This document shows positions 37,707 through 46,834 of a stretch of DNA of 64,000 nt, piece by piece. Both the position numbers and the translations under genes were made by a program. Under the pieces are notes generated by a model. The model made no database searches and was not told where the DNA came from. It saw nothing but the letters and a program-made list of their open reading frames with translations. This DNA comes from Terrihalobacillus insolitus. GTDB lineage: Bacteria; Bacillota; Bacilli; Bacillales; Amphibacillaceae. The stretch is taken from assembly GCF_028416575.1 (NCBI RefSeq), contig NZ_JAMQKB010000008.1:62001-126000 (forward strand). Direction: 5' to 3'. Each line of letters starts with the position of its first letter. Position 1 is the stretch's first letter.

Positions 37707-38987
37707 TTATATCCAACCACGGAAGCGTGCTGCTTCGGCCATTTTCCGTACTCCAACCATATATGCTGCAAGTCGCATATCAACTCTTCTTGTTTCGGCA
37801 GTATTATATACGGAATTAAACCCTTTTAACATTACCTTATAAAGCTTTTCTTCGACTTCCTCTTCCGACCAATAATATCCCTGATTATTTTGTACCCATT
37901 CAAAGTAGGAAACTGTTACACCACCAGCAGAAGCTAGTACATCAGGAACGAGCAAAATTCCTCGATCCGACAAAATTTTTGTTGCTGTTAACGTTGTCGG
38001 TCCATTTGCAGCCTCAACAACGATCGATGCATTAATATTATACGCGTTATCTTCCGTAATTTGATTTTCAACCGCTGCTGGAACAAGAATATCACAGTCT
38101 AATTCAAGTAAATCTGTATTCGAAATTGTATTTTTGAAAAGTTTTGTTACAGTTCCAAAGCTGTCCCGACGATCGAGTAAATAATCAATATCTAACCCAT
38201 CAGGATCATGTAAACCGCCATACGCATCCGAAATGCCGATCACCTTTGCTCCTGCATCGTTCAAAAATTTGGCTAAGAAACTACCAGCGTTTCCAAACCC
38301 TTGAATAACGACGCGGGCATCCTTGACATCTAAGCCTTTTTTCTTTGCCGCTTCTTGAATACAAATGGTGACACCCTTAGCTGTTGCCGATTCTCTACCG
38401 TGAGAACCGCCGAGAACAAGTGGTTTTCCTGTAATAAACCCTGGATTGTTAAATTCATCTATACGGCTATACTCATCCATCATCCATGCCATTATTTGTG
38501 AATTTGTAAAAACATCTGGCGCAGGAATATCTTTTGTTGGACCGACAATTTGGCTGATGGATCGTACGTATCCCCTACTTAATCCTTCTAGTTCTCTAAA
38601 AGACATTTCTCGTGGATCACATACAATACCACCCTTACCACCACCATATGGTAAATCAACAATGCCAGCTTTTAAGCTCATCCAAATCGACAATGCTTTC
38701 ACTTCTTTTTCCGTTACATCAGGGTGAAATCGTACTCCCCCCTTGGTTGGACCAACAGCATCATTATGTTGTGAACGAAATCCCGTAAAAATTTTAATGG
38801 AATCGTCATCCATACGGACAGGTATTCTTACTGCCATCATTCTTACTGGCTCTTTTAGCAATTCATATACCTCGTCAGGATAACCTAACTTATCGAGGGC
38901 TGTATGTATGACTTTTTGTGTTGATTTCAGTACATCTAGCTTGTCGTTATTTTCGTTTGGAGAATCTGAAGCTTGATTGTCTACCAT
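37707..38987 (-). CDS. gudB: NAD-dependent glutamate dehydrogenase
   Basis: A 426-residue enzyme deaminating glutamate to 2-oxoglutarate. Substrate-binding PYGGGKGGI near residue 112, catalytic Lys/Asp in GPTKDIPAPDV, and NAD fold VIQGFGNAGSF near residue 226. The short duplication that makes gudB cryptic in B. subtilis 168 is absent: VKAL occurs once, so this copy should be active. ATG with GGAGG 7 bases upstream. Confidence 0.95.
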   Translation of the reverse strand: MVDNQASDSPNENNDKLDVLKSTQKVIHTALDKLGYPDEVYELLKEPVRMMAVRIPVRMDDDSIKIFTGFRSQHNDAVGPTKGGVRFHPDVTEKEVKALSIWMSLKAGIVDLPYGGGKGGIVCDPREMSFRELEGLSRGYVRSISQIVGPTKDIPAPDVFTNSQIMAWMMDEYSRIDEFNNPGFITGKPLVLGGSHGRESATAKGVTICIQEAAKKKGLDVKDARVVIQGFGNAGSFLAKFLNDAGAKVIGISDAYGGLHDPDGLDIDYLLDRRDSFGTVTKLFKNTISNTDLLELDCDILVPAAVENQITEDNAYNINASIVVEAANGPTTLTATKILSDRGILLVPDVLASAGGVTVSYFEWVQNNQGYYWSEEEVEEKLYKVMLKGFNSVYNTAETRRVDMRLAAYMVGVRKMAEAARFRGWI

Positions 38988-39046
38988 GAACTTACCTCCT
39001 ACATTACAGTTAAAATGAACCTCTTTTATCCTTACTTTCAGAACTT

Positions 39047-39074
39047 AGTATACACTTTCAGAAGGAAGATGCAA
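39047..39074 (-). promoter_or_regulatory. Probable sigma-A promoter of gudB
   Basis: Minus-strand TTGCAT (39069-39074) and TATACT (39047-39052) with a 16-base spacer, about 60 bases upstream of gudB. Confidence 0.6.
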
Positions 39075-39091
39075 TATAAAATGTTAAAGAG

Positions 39092-39160
39092 GATGTTCAA
39101 AAAGTCATCAAATGATAAGCGGTGCATCTCTTTGTTCGCTTGTTGGTGTCTCTCAAGTGG
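39092..39160 (+). repeat. Truncated MITE-like element, copy E
   Basis: The left end GATGTTCAAAAAGTCATC preceded by AAGAG, and the next 50 bases (CAAATGATAAGCGGTGCATC, CTTTGTTCGCTTG), match the other copies. The right half is missing. It lies just upstream of the gudB promoter. Confidence 0.75.
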
Positions 39161-39285
39161 TTGAATTATTCCCTTTCCTGTTAAAATTAAAACCTCTCAT
39201 TTTCCGAGATGCCACCAATTTGATACATCCCATACTTTCCGAATAAATGACCATTACTCAGTCATTCTTTATTTCTTTCAATTTA

Positions 39286-39864
39286 TCAAAAATATTCAAC
39301 GATTTTTTTTGTAGCTTCCTTTTCCATTATTTGTATTCCGTATTCCATTAATCGGTGCGATGTAACGACACTAGGAGAACCAAATTCGGACATAATTGCA
39401 ATGATATGTTCTCGATTTTGTCCAGCAACATCCAAATCTTTCATTTCCATATAGTATAGATTGTTCATATGATAAATTGCTCCTCCGATTATACCAAGCT
39501 CATGTAAATGTGAACATAACTGTATAATGTTTTCAAAGTCTTTAAATAAAAATATAAGTTCCCTACTTTCGTCTAATGTAACCTGCATTTCAACAAACTC
39601 ATCATCATAATCGTCTTCTATTTGTTTATTTCTCGTTACAATAATAAGCATACCTTGGGCCTGTAAAAGATGTACTTGGACAAGTAGTACGCCTTCAAGT
39701 TCAATCCCTAATTCATCGCTTGCTTCATACATCATATCATGGAATAGCTGATGAACTCGAGGCAAATCATGCCATAAGTCTTCCTTTGTTAATCCGCGCT
39801 CAATTAAATCATCGAAAGTCAAGAAAATTTTAAACTGATCGCCTGACAATCTTTCTAAACGCAT
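39286..39864 (-). CDS. mecB: Adapter protein MecA paralogue YpbH (MecB)
   Basis: A 192-residue MecA-family adapter. It has an N-terminal substrate-binding part (MRLERLSGDQFKIFLTFDDL), an acidic stretch (EDDYDDEF) and a C-terminal ClpC-binding domain (LIFLFKDFENIIQLCSHL, then NNLYYMEM). These adapters deliver substrates to ClpCP. Position beside gudB/ypbG identifies it as YpbH rather than MecA itself. ATG 39864 is preferred over ATGs just upstream. Confidence 0.88.
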   Translation of the reverse strand: MRLERLSGDQFKIFLTFDDLIERGLTKEDLWHDLPRVHQLFHDMMYEASDELGIELEGVLLVQVHLLQAQGMLIIVTRNKQIEDDYDDEFVEMQVTLDESRELIFLFKDFENIIQLCSHLHELGIIGGAIYHMNNLYYMEMKDLDVAGQNREHIIAIMSEFGSPSVVTSHRLMEYGIQIMEKEATKKIVEYF

Positions 39865-39953
39865 ATACCTCATCCCCCTCATCTGACCCTATACTTATTT
39901 TAATATATGCATACTATTTCGTTTATGGTACTGGCAAATATCCTATAGCATAG

Positions 39954-40757
39954 TCAATTTCCATATTTTTCAGAATAGGTTTCACTACTTTGATGGGTAA
40001 TCGTTATGACATGACACTCTGAACGTGTTCCTAAACGAAATGGCAGTTTTGTAAACCCATATCCTTCACTCGTTAGAATTTCTGTGTCTTTGTATTTTCG
40101 ATAACCCCCTCTTGAATAGGGACCCATTCCAAAAATACGTATTTGCCCACCATGGGTATGTCCGCTTAAAACGAAATTTAATTTTTCTATGTGTTCTTGA
40201 TCCAGGGCATAAAATGCAGAAGGATCATGTGTTACCATAATACAATATTCCCCGTCATTCCCCTTTAATCCTGCTTCTATATTTGCTTCTCTTTTGTTAC
40301 AGCAATCTAATCCTAACAAAAAATAGGATGCGCCATTTTTATGGATATGCATTCCTTTATTCGCTAAAATCGTCACCTCTTCTTCATACAATATACGCTC
40401 TAAACTTTCTACATTAACTTCAAAATCGTTATTACCCCAGATAAAATAAATTGGTGCATGCAATTGTTTTAATCGTTTCAAATTTTCACGTACTCTTGAT
40501 AATGGTACCTTGCTTTCCGTTAAGTCGCCACCAATAATCACAAGATCTATTGGCTTTTTAATTTCATTCAATGTTGTTTCCTTTATGTATCTAGTATGGA
40601 CATCCGAAATAAAAAATAAGGTGACATTTCCAATCTCTTTCGGTAACGCTTGATTGTAAATCGTATGATCATCAATCGTATCATGGTACGCCATATAAAC
40701 CAAATATCCGATAAATGCGCACATCAATATAATAAGTAAACTCAAAAATAGTAGCAA
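39954..40757 (-). CDS. ypbG: YpbG-type membrane metallophosphoesterase
   Basis: A 267-residue calcineurin-like phosphoesterase with an N-terminal membrane helix. The full metal-binding set is visible: SDVH near residue 51, GGDLTE near 76, GNNDFE near 108, THDPSA near 175 and GHTHGGQ near 199. Substrate unknown. The start is TTG with GGGAG 8 bases upstream. Confidence 0.88.
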   Translation of the reverse strand: MLLFLSLLIILMCAFIGYLVYMAYHDTIDDHTIYNQALPKEIGNVTLFFISDVHTRYIKETTLNEIKKPIDLVIIGGDLTESKVPLSRVRENLKRLKQLHAPIYFIWGNNDFEVNVESLERILYEEEVTILANKGMHIHKNGASYFLLGLDCCNKREANIEAGLKGNDGEYCIMVTHDPSAFYALDQEHIEKLNFVLSGHTHGGQIRIFGMGPYSRGGYRKYKDTEILTSEGYGFTKLPFRLGTRSECHVITITHQSSETYSEKYGN

Positions 40758-40807
40758 CCGAACGTCTCCCTCTCTGTTTATTTGTTAGTCAGGAACTACC
40801 GCCCAGA

Positions 40808-40821
40808 AAACGTTTAGAACA
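40808..40821. repeat. Fused-end scar of the MITE-like element
   Basis: A decayed TGC-terminus runs directly into TTGAACATC and the usual CTCT flank, with no interior. It lies upstream of cotJA. Confidence 0.4.
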
Positions 40822-40935
40822 TGCATTTGAACATCCTCTTACAACATTTCTATGCCAAAGGTTTGATTTTTTGCCTTCATTTCATACATGCTGCTTCCTA
40901 TATTAAAATTCCCCTTCAAAAGACAGAAATACTTC

Positions 40936-40964
40936 GAATAAGACAAGTTATGCAACCATACATT
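40936..40964 (+). promoter_or_regulatory. Possible sigma-E promoter of cotJABC
   Basis: GAATAAG (40936-40942) and CATACATT (40957-40964) separated by 14 bases. The -10 fits sigma-E well and the -35 only partly. B. subtilis cotJABC is transcribed by sigma-E. Confidence 0.45.
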
Positions 40965-41006
40965 TCAAGAGTACCCTATTTATTTGTGAAGAAAGGAGGA
41001 GCAAGC

Positions 41007-41234
41007 ATGTTTACACAACGAAAATACTATTACCCATATATTAGTCCGTTTGATCCATGCCGTCCAATTGAAGTAAAAAGCTATGAAACCCCACCACAGC
41101 TTTATATAGGATTTCAGCCCCCATCCTTACCCCAGTATGAGTCGCCTAAAGAAGCATTATATCGAGGAACACTTTGGCCCGCACTGTATAGTCCTTATCG
41201 AAATCCTTATGAAAGAGGTGACGAACAACAATGA
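41007..41234 (+). CDS. cotJA: Spore coat-associated protein CotJA
   Basis: A 75-residue proline- and tyrosine-rich protein (YYYPYISPFDPCRP, then AYRGTLWPAL-like EALYRGTLWPALYSPY) typical of CotJA, which is needed for assembly of CotJC in the coat. ATG 41007 with GGAGG 6 bases upstream. Upstream in-frame codons from 40821 are untranslated. Confidence 0.93.
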   Translation: MFTQRKYYYPYISPFDPCRPIEVKSYETPPQLYIGFQPPSLPQYESPKEALYRGTLWPALYSPYRNPYERGDEQQ

Positions 41235-41494
41235 CCAATCCAATGCCACAAGAATACTATGACCTACTTGAGGAAATTCAAGCAGTTGATTTTGTCTTAG
41301 TTGAGTTAACACTTTATTTAGATACTCATCCACAGGATTATGAAACAATTCAACAATTTAATCAATATTCCCAATATACAAAACAGCTAAAACAACAATA
41401 TGAACAACTGTATGGGCCACTAATGGAATTTGGTATGAGCTATTCAAGCTATCCATGGAAATGGGATAATGCGCCTTGGCCATGGCAAGTGTAG
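41231..41494 (+). CDS. cotJB: Spore coat protein CotJB
   Basis: An 87-residue CotJB family protein (YYDLLEEIQAVDFVLVELTLYLDTHP; C-terminal WKWDNAPWPWQV). Overlaps cotJA by 4 bases (ATGA), so it is translationally coupled. Structural coat component working with CotJA and CotJC. Confidence 0.94.
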   Translation: MTNPMPQEYYDLLEEIQAVDFVLVELTLYLDTHPQDYETIQQFNQYSQYTKQLKQQYEQLYGPLMEFGMSYSSYPWKWDNAPWPWQV

Positions 41495-41521
41495 CAGATT
41501 GTAAGGAAGGAGGAAATAATT

Positions 41522-42091
41522 TTGTGGTATTATGAGAAAAAACTTCAATACCCTGTTAAAGTAAGGGAGTGTAATCCTCGCCTTGCCAAATATTTAATTG
41601 AACAGTATGGAGGTGCTGATGGAGAATTGGCAGCAGCTCTACGGTATTTAAACCAACGGTATACCATTCCAGACAAAGTAATTGGATTGCTCACCGATAT
41701 TGGTACGGAAGAATTTGCGCACCTTGAAATGATAGCGACAATGGTATATAAACTCACAAAGGACGCAACAGCTGAACAAATGAAAGAGGCAGGTCTTGGT
41801 GCCCATTACGCAAACCATGACAAAGCTCTTTTTTATAATAATGCGGGTGGAGTACCGTGGACTGCTTCATATATTCAAGCAAAAGGAGATCCAATTGCAG
41901 ACATCTATGAGGACATTGCAGCAGAAGAAAAGGCAAGAGCAACGTACCAATGGATTATTAATATGTCAGATGATCCTGACTTAAACGATGGATTGAAATA
42001 TTTACGAGAAAGAGAAGTGGTACACTCCCTTAGGTTTCGAGAAGCGGCTGAGATTCTCAAAGAAGAAAGAGACAAAAAGATCATTTTTTGA
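41522..42091 (+). CDS. cotJC: Spore coat manganese-catalase-like protein CotJC
   Basis: A 189-residue ferritin-fold manganese-catalase family protein of the inner coat. Metal ligands are in GADGELAAALRYLNQ (Glu near 35), TEEFAHLEM (Glu, His near 66-69) and AAEEKARATYQ. The C-terminal part is shorter than in full-length Mn catalases. The start is TTG with GGAGG 8 bases upstream; no ATG is available in frame. Confidence 0.94.
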   Translation: MWYYEKKLQYPVKVRECNPRLAKYLIEQYGGADGELAAALRYLNQRYTIPDKVIGLLTDIGTEEFAHLEMIATMVYKLTKDATAEQMKEAGLGAHYANHDKALFYNNAGGVPWTASYIQAKGDPIADIYEDIAAEEKARATYQWIINMSDDPDLNDGLKYLREREVVHSLRFREAAEILKEERDKKIIF

Positions 42092-42110
42092 ATGGTGTAT
42101 GCAAAAGGAG

Positions 42111-42136
42111 AAGGGAATGTTATCAAGCATTCCCTT
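42111..42136 (+). terminator. Terminator of cotJABC
   Basis: AAGGGAATG / CATTCCCTT stem with an 8-base loop followed by TTTCC, 19 bases after cotJC. Confidence 0.82.
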
Positions 42137-42155
42137 TTTCCATTCTAAGAACCAA

Positions 42156-42821
42156 CTACCCACCTTTTGATTCTAAAGAGACACCTGGTAATCGTAACAC
42201 TAGTCCTGGCTCAATTTCATAATTGGAAAGTTTATTTGCTTCTCTGATGATCTCTTGACCATTCTTGTTACCATAAAACCTATTAGAGATAGAAAGTAAA
42301 GTATCTCCAGCCTTCGTTTCATAATAGAAGAATGTATTCTCGGGTTCTGTACTATTCTCTTCTGAAGGGGTTATTGACTTAGCGGATGCAACTCCTTGTT
42401 CAATTTGAAGTGTTTGTTTTAGATTCGAGATTTTTTCAGTCTCTAATTCGCTAGGGCTACTATCAATTCTAACGGTTTCAATAGCAGAATTTATGGTTGA
42501 CGGTACACGGATAGAACCAAGTTGGAAACGTTCTTCCCCCCAATAGTTGTATGTGACTACCAATCCGATAATAATGAAAAACAAAACAAATAGAAACCGA
42601 ATTAATAATAAATTGAATTTCCATTTGACTCGTGTTTTTTTTGCGGTATGGATTTGGCTTCTTGGTGGCAAATTTAACACATTGAATGATGTCTCCTCGT
42701 TTTTCTCAACAGCAGGGCTAGCAACCTTCAAATTTTCTTGTTGTGCTTGTTTTTCATTTATTTTGTCCATTAATGTGCGTAGCTGATATGCTTGGTCATC
42801 ACTATTTTCTTCCCGAGTCAT
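42156..42821 (-). CDS. ypbE: LysM-domain membrane protein YpbE
   Basis: A 221-residue protein with a charged cytoplasmic N-terminus, one membrane helix (LLLIRFLFVLFFIIIGLVVTY, residues 71-91) and an extracytoplasmic LysM domain at the C-terminus (YYETKAGDTLLSISNRFYGNKNG...ANKL), which binds peptidoglycan. Corresponds to B. subtilis YpbE. Overlaps ypbD by 4 bases. Confidence 0.88.
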   Translation of the reverse strand: MTREENSDDQAYQLRTLMDKINEKQAQQENLKVASPAVEKNEETSFNVLNLPPRSQIHTAKKTRVKWKFNLLLIRFLFVLFFIIIGLVVTYNYWGEERFQLGSIRVPSTINSAIETVRIDSSPSELETEKISNLKQTLQIEQGVASAKSITPSEENSTEPENTFFYYETKAGDTLLSISNRFYGNKNGQEIIREANKLSNYEIEPGLVLRLPGVSLESKGG

Positions 42822-43405
42822 GAACGGATACCCCCCTCGCTTTTAAATCGCACAATGAACCCAAGTAGACTATCAATGACAAAATGAGCAGTAATTGTCA
42901 CCATTAAATTATTTGTTCGTACAAACAAATAGCCAATATAGAAGCTTATACATAAAATCGAAATAAAGAGAATAGGCTTTCGAACATACCTAACATGTAC
43001 CAGTGCAAAAACAATACTTGCCACAATATAACCAAGTGATGTTTGGATCACACCTCGAAACAATAACTCCTCTGCAATTGAAATAACTAACGTTAGAAGC
43101 ATAATTTCTGTAATGGAACTATTCGAAAAAAGTTTTGTATTAATTCCACCGTCATCTAAAAAACGTTCAGGTACAAATTTCATCAGTAATAAATCGATCC
43201 CGACAACTGTCAAACCAGGAACAACACCTAGCCAAAACAATTGCATTATATCAATATAAAAAAGGTCAAGCCATTTATAAACTGAATCAAACAATAGAAT
43301 ACTAAGGCCAATACTTAGAACAAAAAGAAGAAGTTCTGACATATAAACGCTCTTCTTTAACTGTGCATTTGTCATTTGTTTAACTATTTCTGCTTGGCTT
43401 TTCAT
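42818..43405 (-). CDS. ypbD: CPBP-family intramembrane protease YpbD
   Basis: A 195-residue polytopic protein of the CAAX protease/bacteriocin-processing (CPBP) family. The glutamate pair is in AEELLFRGVIQ, and conserved histidines appear in FALVHVRY and TAHFVIDS. Substrate unknown. The start at 43405 overlaps recS by 26 bases and has AGGAG 12 bases upstream; ATG 43375 is an alternative without a site. Confidence 0.85.
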   Translation of the reverse strand: MKSQAEIVKQMTNAQLKKSVYMSELLLFVLSIGLSILLFDSVYKWLDLFYIDIMQLFWLGVVPGLTVVGIDLLLMKFVPERFLDDGGINTKLFSNSSITEIMLLTLVISIAEELLFRGVIQTSLGYIVASIVFALVHVRYVRKPILFISILCISFYIGYLFVRTNNLMVTITAHFVIDSLLGFIVRFKSEGGIRS

Positions 43406-44936
43406 TTACATGTATTTCTCCTTGTAGCATTAAATCTTTGAAAGCGGATCGCCAATCTGATTTCGTATGTTGTTGTTCTACTACAGATGGTTCCCATGTT
43501 TTAAATGTGAAATCACAAACATCACAACAAAAGCCAGTAGGTTTTTTAACGGTTTGTTGAAAAAAAGAAAATAAACTAGTTCGCCTACAGGCAGATCCTT
43601 CAGCCCATTGTAATAGCTCCTGTAGCTTTTGTTCTTTATATTCTGATCTTACTTTTATCACCTTTTGAATAGAGGTAATACGATTCATCCATATGTTTTC
43701 GTTATACAAAATTCGACTTTCTATTATCATACCATGTTTCTCAAAATGATAGGATAAAAATCGCCATTGAATTTCATTTATCTGTAGAATTTCGAGTACT
43801 TCTTTGTCATCTGGTAACATTTGGTTTGTGTTTGCTCTTTCTTTTAAAAACTGTAAGACAATGTTTATCATCATTGGCGATGGAAGTTCTGATTCTATTA
43901 AACGTTTTGGGATACTTACGTCATGTGGAGCGAATAACAAAAGTGACACACTTTGTTTACCGTCCCTACCTGCTCTTCCAATTTCTTGTATATACGATTC
44001 AATTTGTGTTGGAAGATGAAAATGAACGACTAGTCTAATGTTTTTTTTGTTGATTCCCATACCAAATGCACTCGTGCAGCAAACAACGTCAAGTTGATTA
44101 TTCATAAACTGTTGTTGAATAAGGAGTCGGTCAGCTTGTTCCATACCACCATGGTAATAGGCCGTCCTTAAATTTGGCAAGTGTTTGCACAGCTCATCTG
44201 TTACTTTTTCTGCCCACATCCGACTAGAAAAATAAATCATCGTTGGACCTGGGAATTTATTTAAGGTATCGATCAGAAAATGGAGCTTCTCTTGATTGTT
44301 CTTTACTTTTTCAATTGACAGTGCAATATTTTCTCTATCCATTGGGTAAACATGTCTTACCATGCGTTCACATTTGAGCTGCTCGATAATATCTTGTTGG
44401 ACATCCGGAGTGGCAGTTGCGCTAAGAGCAAGCACAGTAGGGTAATTCAGCGTTTCGACGACCTGATGTAGCTTTAGATAATCTGGTCGGAACTCGTGCC
44501 CCCATTGAGAAATACAGTGTGCCTCATCAACAACGAAAACAGAGATCGGAATGCTTCTCAATTTGTCGATAAGTTGTTTTGTTTGAAGCATTTCTGGTGA
44601 TACGTATATGAGCTTGTACTGTTCCAGCTGGTGCATTACCCTTTCCTTAGTGGATTTGCTAAGAAAGCTTGTAATGGCAATAACCTGCTTAAAACCCGTC
44701 GCGACTAACTGTTTTTCTTGATCAATCATTAACGAAATTAATGGAGACACAACCAATACAGCTCCGTCAACCATTCTAGCTGGTAATTGATAGCATAACG
44801 ATTTACCTGAACCAGTTGGTAAAATGCCTAAAACATCTTTCCCTGCTAAGACATCCTCTATTATTTCTTTTTGACCCTCACGGAAGGCAGCATGACCGTA
44901 ATATTGTTGTAATGCATATTCTAAATCTCTCGTCAT
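43380..44936 (-). CDS. recS: RecQ-family DNA helicase RecS (YpbC)
   Basis: A 518-residue SF2 helicase for DNA repair and recombination. Walker A LPTGSGKSLCYQ near residue 41, DEAHCISQWGHEFRPDY near residue 131, motif VI QEIGRAGRDGK near residue 316. The C-terminal Cys cluster (CRR...CCDVC) is a zinc-binding domain and there is no HRDC domain, as in B. subtilis RecS. ATGA overlap with ypbB. Confidence 0.93.
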   Translation of the reverse strand: MTRDLEYALQQYYGHAAFREGQKEIIEDVLAGKDVLGILPTGSGKSLCYQLPARMVDGAVLVVSPLISLMIDQEKQLVATGFKQVIAITSFLSKSTKERVMHQLEQYKLIYVSPEMLQTKQLIDKLRSIPISVFVVDEAHCISQWGHEFRPDYLKLHQVVETLNYPTVLALSATATPDVQQDIIEQLKCERMVRHVYPMDRENIALSIEKVKNNQEKLHFLIDTLNKFPGPTMIYFSSRMWAEKVTDELCKHLPNLRTAYYHGGMEQADRLLIQQQFMNNQLDVVCCTSAFGMGINKKNIRLVVHFHLPTQIESYIQEIGRAGRDGKQSVSLLLFAPHDVSIPKRLIESELPSPMMINIVLQFLKERANTNQMLPDDKEVLEILQINEIQWRFLSYHFEKHGMIIESRILYNENIWMNRITSIQKVIKVRSEYKEQKLQELLQWAEGSACRRTSLFSFFQQTVKKPTGFCCDVCDFTFKTWEPSVVEQQHTKSDWRSAFKDLMLQGEIHVNEKPSRNS

Positions 44937-45994
44937 AACACATCTCTTCTCCGATGGTTTTTTGCGATAGCAAGTGCTAAACGTATTTGAAAATAACTAT
45001 ACTGGTTTTCAAGTGCTTGTCTAATTTCTTTCAATTTAATTGTATGAAGTTGATCCGTTATCTCCAGGATATTGTCGATCGCTTCTTTTGAAACATAGGG
45101 ATCTATTGGTAGAGTTGGATCAACTAGTGCTATTTCTACAATGTGGTCGAATACCGTACTTTCCTTGAGCCGACGTAAAGTTGTAATTTGTTCAATAGTA
45201 AAACCTTTTTGCAGAAGTGTATATGTTTTTTGTGCAGAAGTTGTTAAAAAAAATGGTTGTTGCAAATCTTTTATAAAAAATGGTAATAGATCAGTAGTTT
45301 GACAGACACGATTAATATGGTTGATTAGTTTATGGATGATAAGTGCCCGCTTTAATTCCACATCCTCCAACGGGAGATTATATTTCATTGCTAACTGTTC
45401 TTTACTTAATCCATATTTCCGATAACCAGTTAATTGATCAACAAAAATACAAGCTTCTTGGTCTGGTAATGACTCACAAAACAGCATCAATTCGCTATAC
45501 AACTTTTCCAGTAGTTCGGGTAACATTTCTTTATTTTTTCTATAAATGCGCTTTACCCATCGAAGTACTTCGCTTTTATCTGTTATTGGTATAAAAATGT
45601 GGTTACCAGAAACAATATTGGTTGTTGTCTGTATAAACAAAAGGAGACGTTCGAGAAGTATTTGAGCAACATTTGAATATTCCATTCCACGGAAGGGTGT
45701 TCGTTGCACTAGATCTCTATTCTGTTCCAACTTTCTTTTCCCTTTGTCTGTAACCACGCATGTGGAACTGGATCCATTCTCTAAATAACCATGTTTTGTT
45801 AAGCGATCGATACACGAATGAAAGGTTTTCTTATTTATATTTTTATAGATGCCAAAGTAGTTTTTCAATTTATAAATATGGGCATCCTGCAATGTTTGAG
45901 AGGATCGCTTTCCTTTTAACAAGTGAAAAATGTTGTAGACGGTTCTTTCTTGGTTGATTTTATTTAAGCATTGTAACACTAATAATTCAAACAT
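44933..45994 (-). CDS. ypbB: Helix-turn-helix protein YpbB
   Basis: A 353-residue soluble protein. Its C-terminal ~90 residues form an HTH_40/RQC-like winged helix (TYTLLQKGFTIEQITTLRRLKESTVFDHIVEIAL), the domain normally fused to RecQ helicases. Adjacent and translationally coupled to recS, it probably supplies this domain in trans; that is inference. N-terminal part not assigned. Confidence 0.85.
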   Translation of the reverse strand: MFELLVLQCLNKINQERTVYNIFHLLKGKRSSQTLQDAHIYKLKNYFGIYKNINKKTFHSCIDRLTKHGYLENGSSSTCVVTDKGKRKLEQNRDLVQRTPFRGMEYSNVAQILLERLLLFIQTTTNIVSGNHIFIPITDKSEVLRWVKRIYRKNKEMLPELLEKLYSELMLFCESLPDQEACIFVDQLTGYRKYGLSKEQLAMKYNLPLEDVELKRALIIHKLINHINRVCQTTDLLPFFIKDLQQPFFLTTSAQKTYTLLQKGFTIEQITTLRRLKESTVFDHIVEIALVDPTLPIDPYVSKEAIDNILEITDQLHTIKLKEIRQALENQYSYFQIRLALAIAKNHRRRDVL

Positions 45995-46056
45995 GGGGCA
46001 GTCTCCTTTAATGTGATCATTATAAGTAAGGATTAAGGCATCATATAGTCTCTTTG

Positions 46057-46085
46057 TTGAAAAGAATGGAAAACAGATTTAATAT
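46057..46085 (+). promoter_or_regulatory. Sigma-A promoter of fer
   Basis: TTGAAA (46057-46062) and TAATAT (46080-46085) with a 17-base spacer; the start codon is 43 bases downstream. Confidence 0.7.
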
Positions 46086-46128
46086 AGAGGCAGAGATCCA
46101 TCTGGAAGTCTGAGAGGGGAATACATGA

Positions 46129-46377
<249 letters not shown>

Positions 46378-46385
46378 GCCTCATT

Positions 46386-46416
46386 CTCCCTTTTTATATA
46401 TTAGGGAGTTTTTTTT
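46386..46416 (+). terminator. Terminator of fer
   Basis: CTCCCT / AGGGAG stem with an 11-base loop and eight T residues. Confidence 0.85.
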
Positions 46417-46424
46417 GATTTAAG

Positions 46425-46574
46425 TGCGTGTTCAAAAAGTCGGCAAATTAGAAGCAAGCAGGTCGAGGCGGCGCTGTTTTGAGTAACGGAGCGTATGCTT
46501 TTAATACGTGAGTAACGGAAAAACAAGCCAACGAAGAGATGCGCAGCTTATCATTTGGTGACTTTTTGAACAAC
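46425..46574 (-). repeat. MITE-like element, copy D (150 bp)
   Basis: Ends TGCGTGTTCAAAAAGTC and GACTTTTTGAACAAC, length 150 as copy C. The middle (GAGTAACGGAGCGTATGC...) is the reverse complement of that of copy A with few changes, so A and D are the closest pair. The flanking duplication is no longer exact. The right flank begins CTCT. Confidence 0.85.
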
Positions 46575-46654
46575 CTCTTTAATGGAATCATCATAGTAGG
46601 TTTATCCTATCATACCATTTCATTATGATTTTTTACCAGAAAAAATTTACAGAA

Positions 46655-46834
46655 GAAAAGAGAGCCAGGAAACTACTGGCTCTCCGAGGACAAACTGCCC
46701 CCCTCCTCGTCCATACCTCTGTGTGGGGTATCGCCATGCGATTTTACACAGGAGCCTCACAGTTCACCGTCCACCATTGTTCTCGAGAGCACACGATGAA
46801 GCACAATCAATGCTACATAGCCTCTTTTTCTTTA
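46655..46834 (-). ncRNA. Candidate structured small RNA downstream of rsiX
   Basis: A conspicuously GC-rich, protein-free block in AT-rich DNA. On the minus strand GGACggtGAACTG (46760-46772) can pair with CAGTTTGTCC (46688-46697). This encloses CTGTGT/ACACAG (46719-46724 with 46746-46751) and an inner TCGC/GCGA hairpin (46731-46741). A 9-bp terminator stem, GAGAGCCAG/CTGGCTCTC (46660-46684), followed by TTTTCTTC, closes the unit. It starts right after the rsiX stop, so it could be a processed 3' product or an independent RNA. I do not recognise it as a known riboswitch, 6S, tmRNA or SRP RNA. The minus strand is favoured by the terminator; opposite-strand expression is possible. Confidence 0.5.
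46660..46684 (-). terminator. Terminator closing the rsiX/candidate-RNA transcript
   Basis: Perfect 9-bp GAGAGCCAG / CTGGCTCTC stem with a 7-base loop, then TTTTCTTCTG on the minus strand. Confidence 0.8.

Noticed and set aside
37707..38987. Possible cryptic gudB, as in B. subtilis 168
   Set aside because: The inactivating duplication is absent; the active-site region is normal.
46655..46834. FMN riboswitch left behind by a lost ribU
   Set aside because: The conserved RFN blocks (e.g. AGGGTGAAATTCCC and its partners) are not present.
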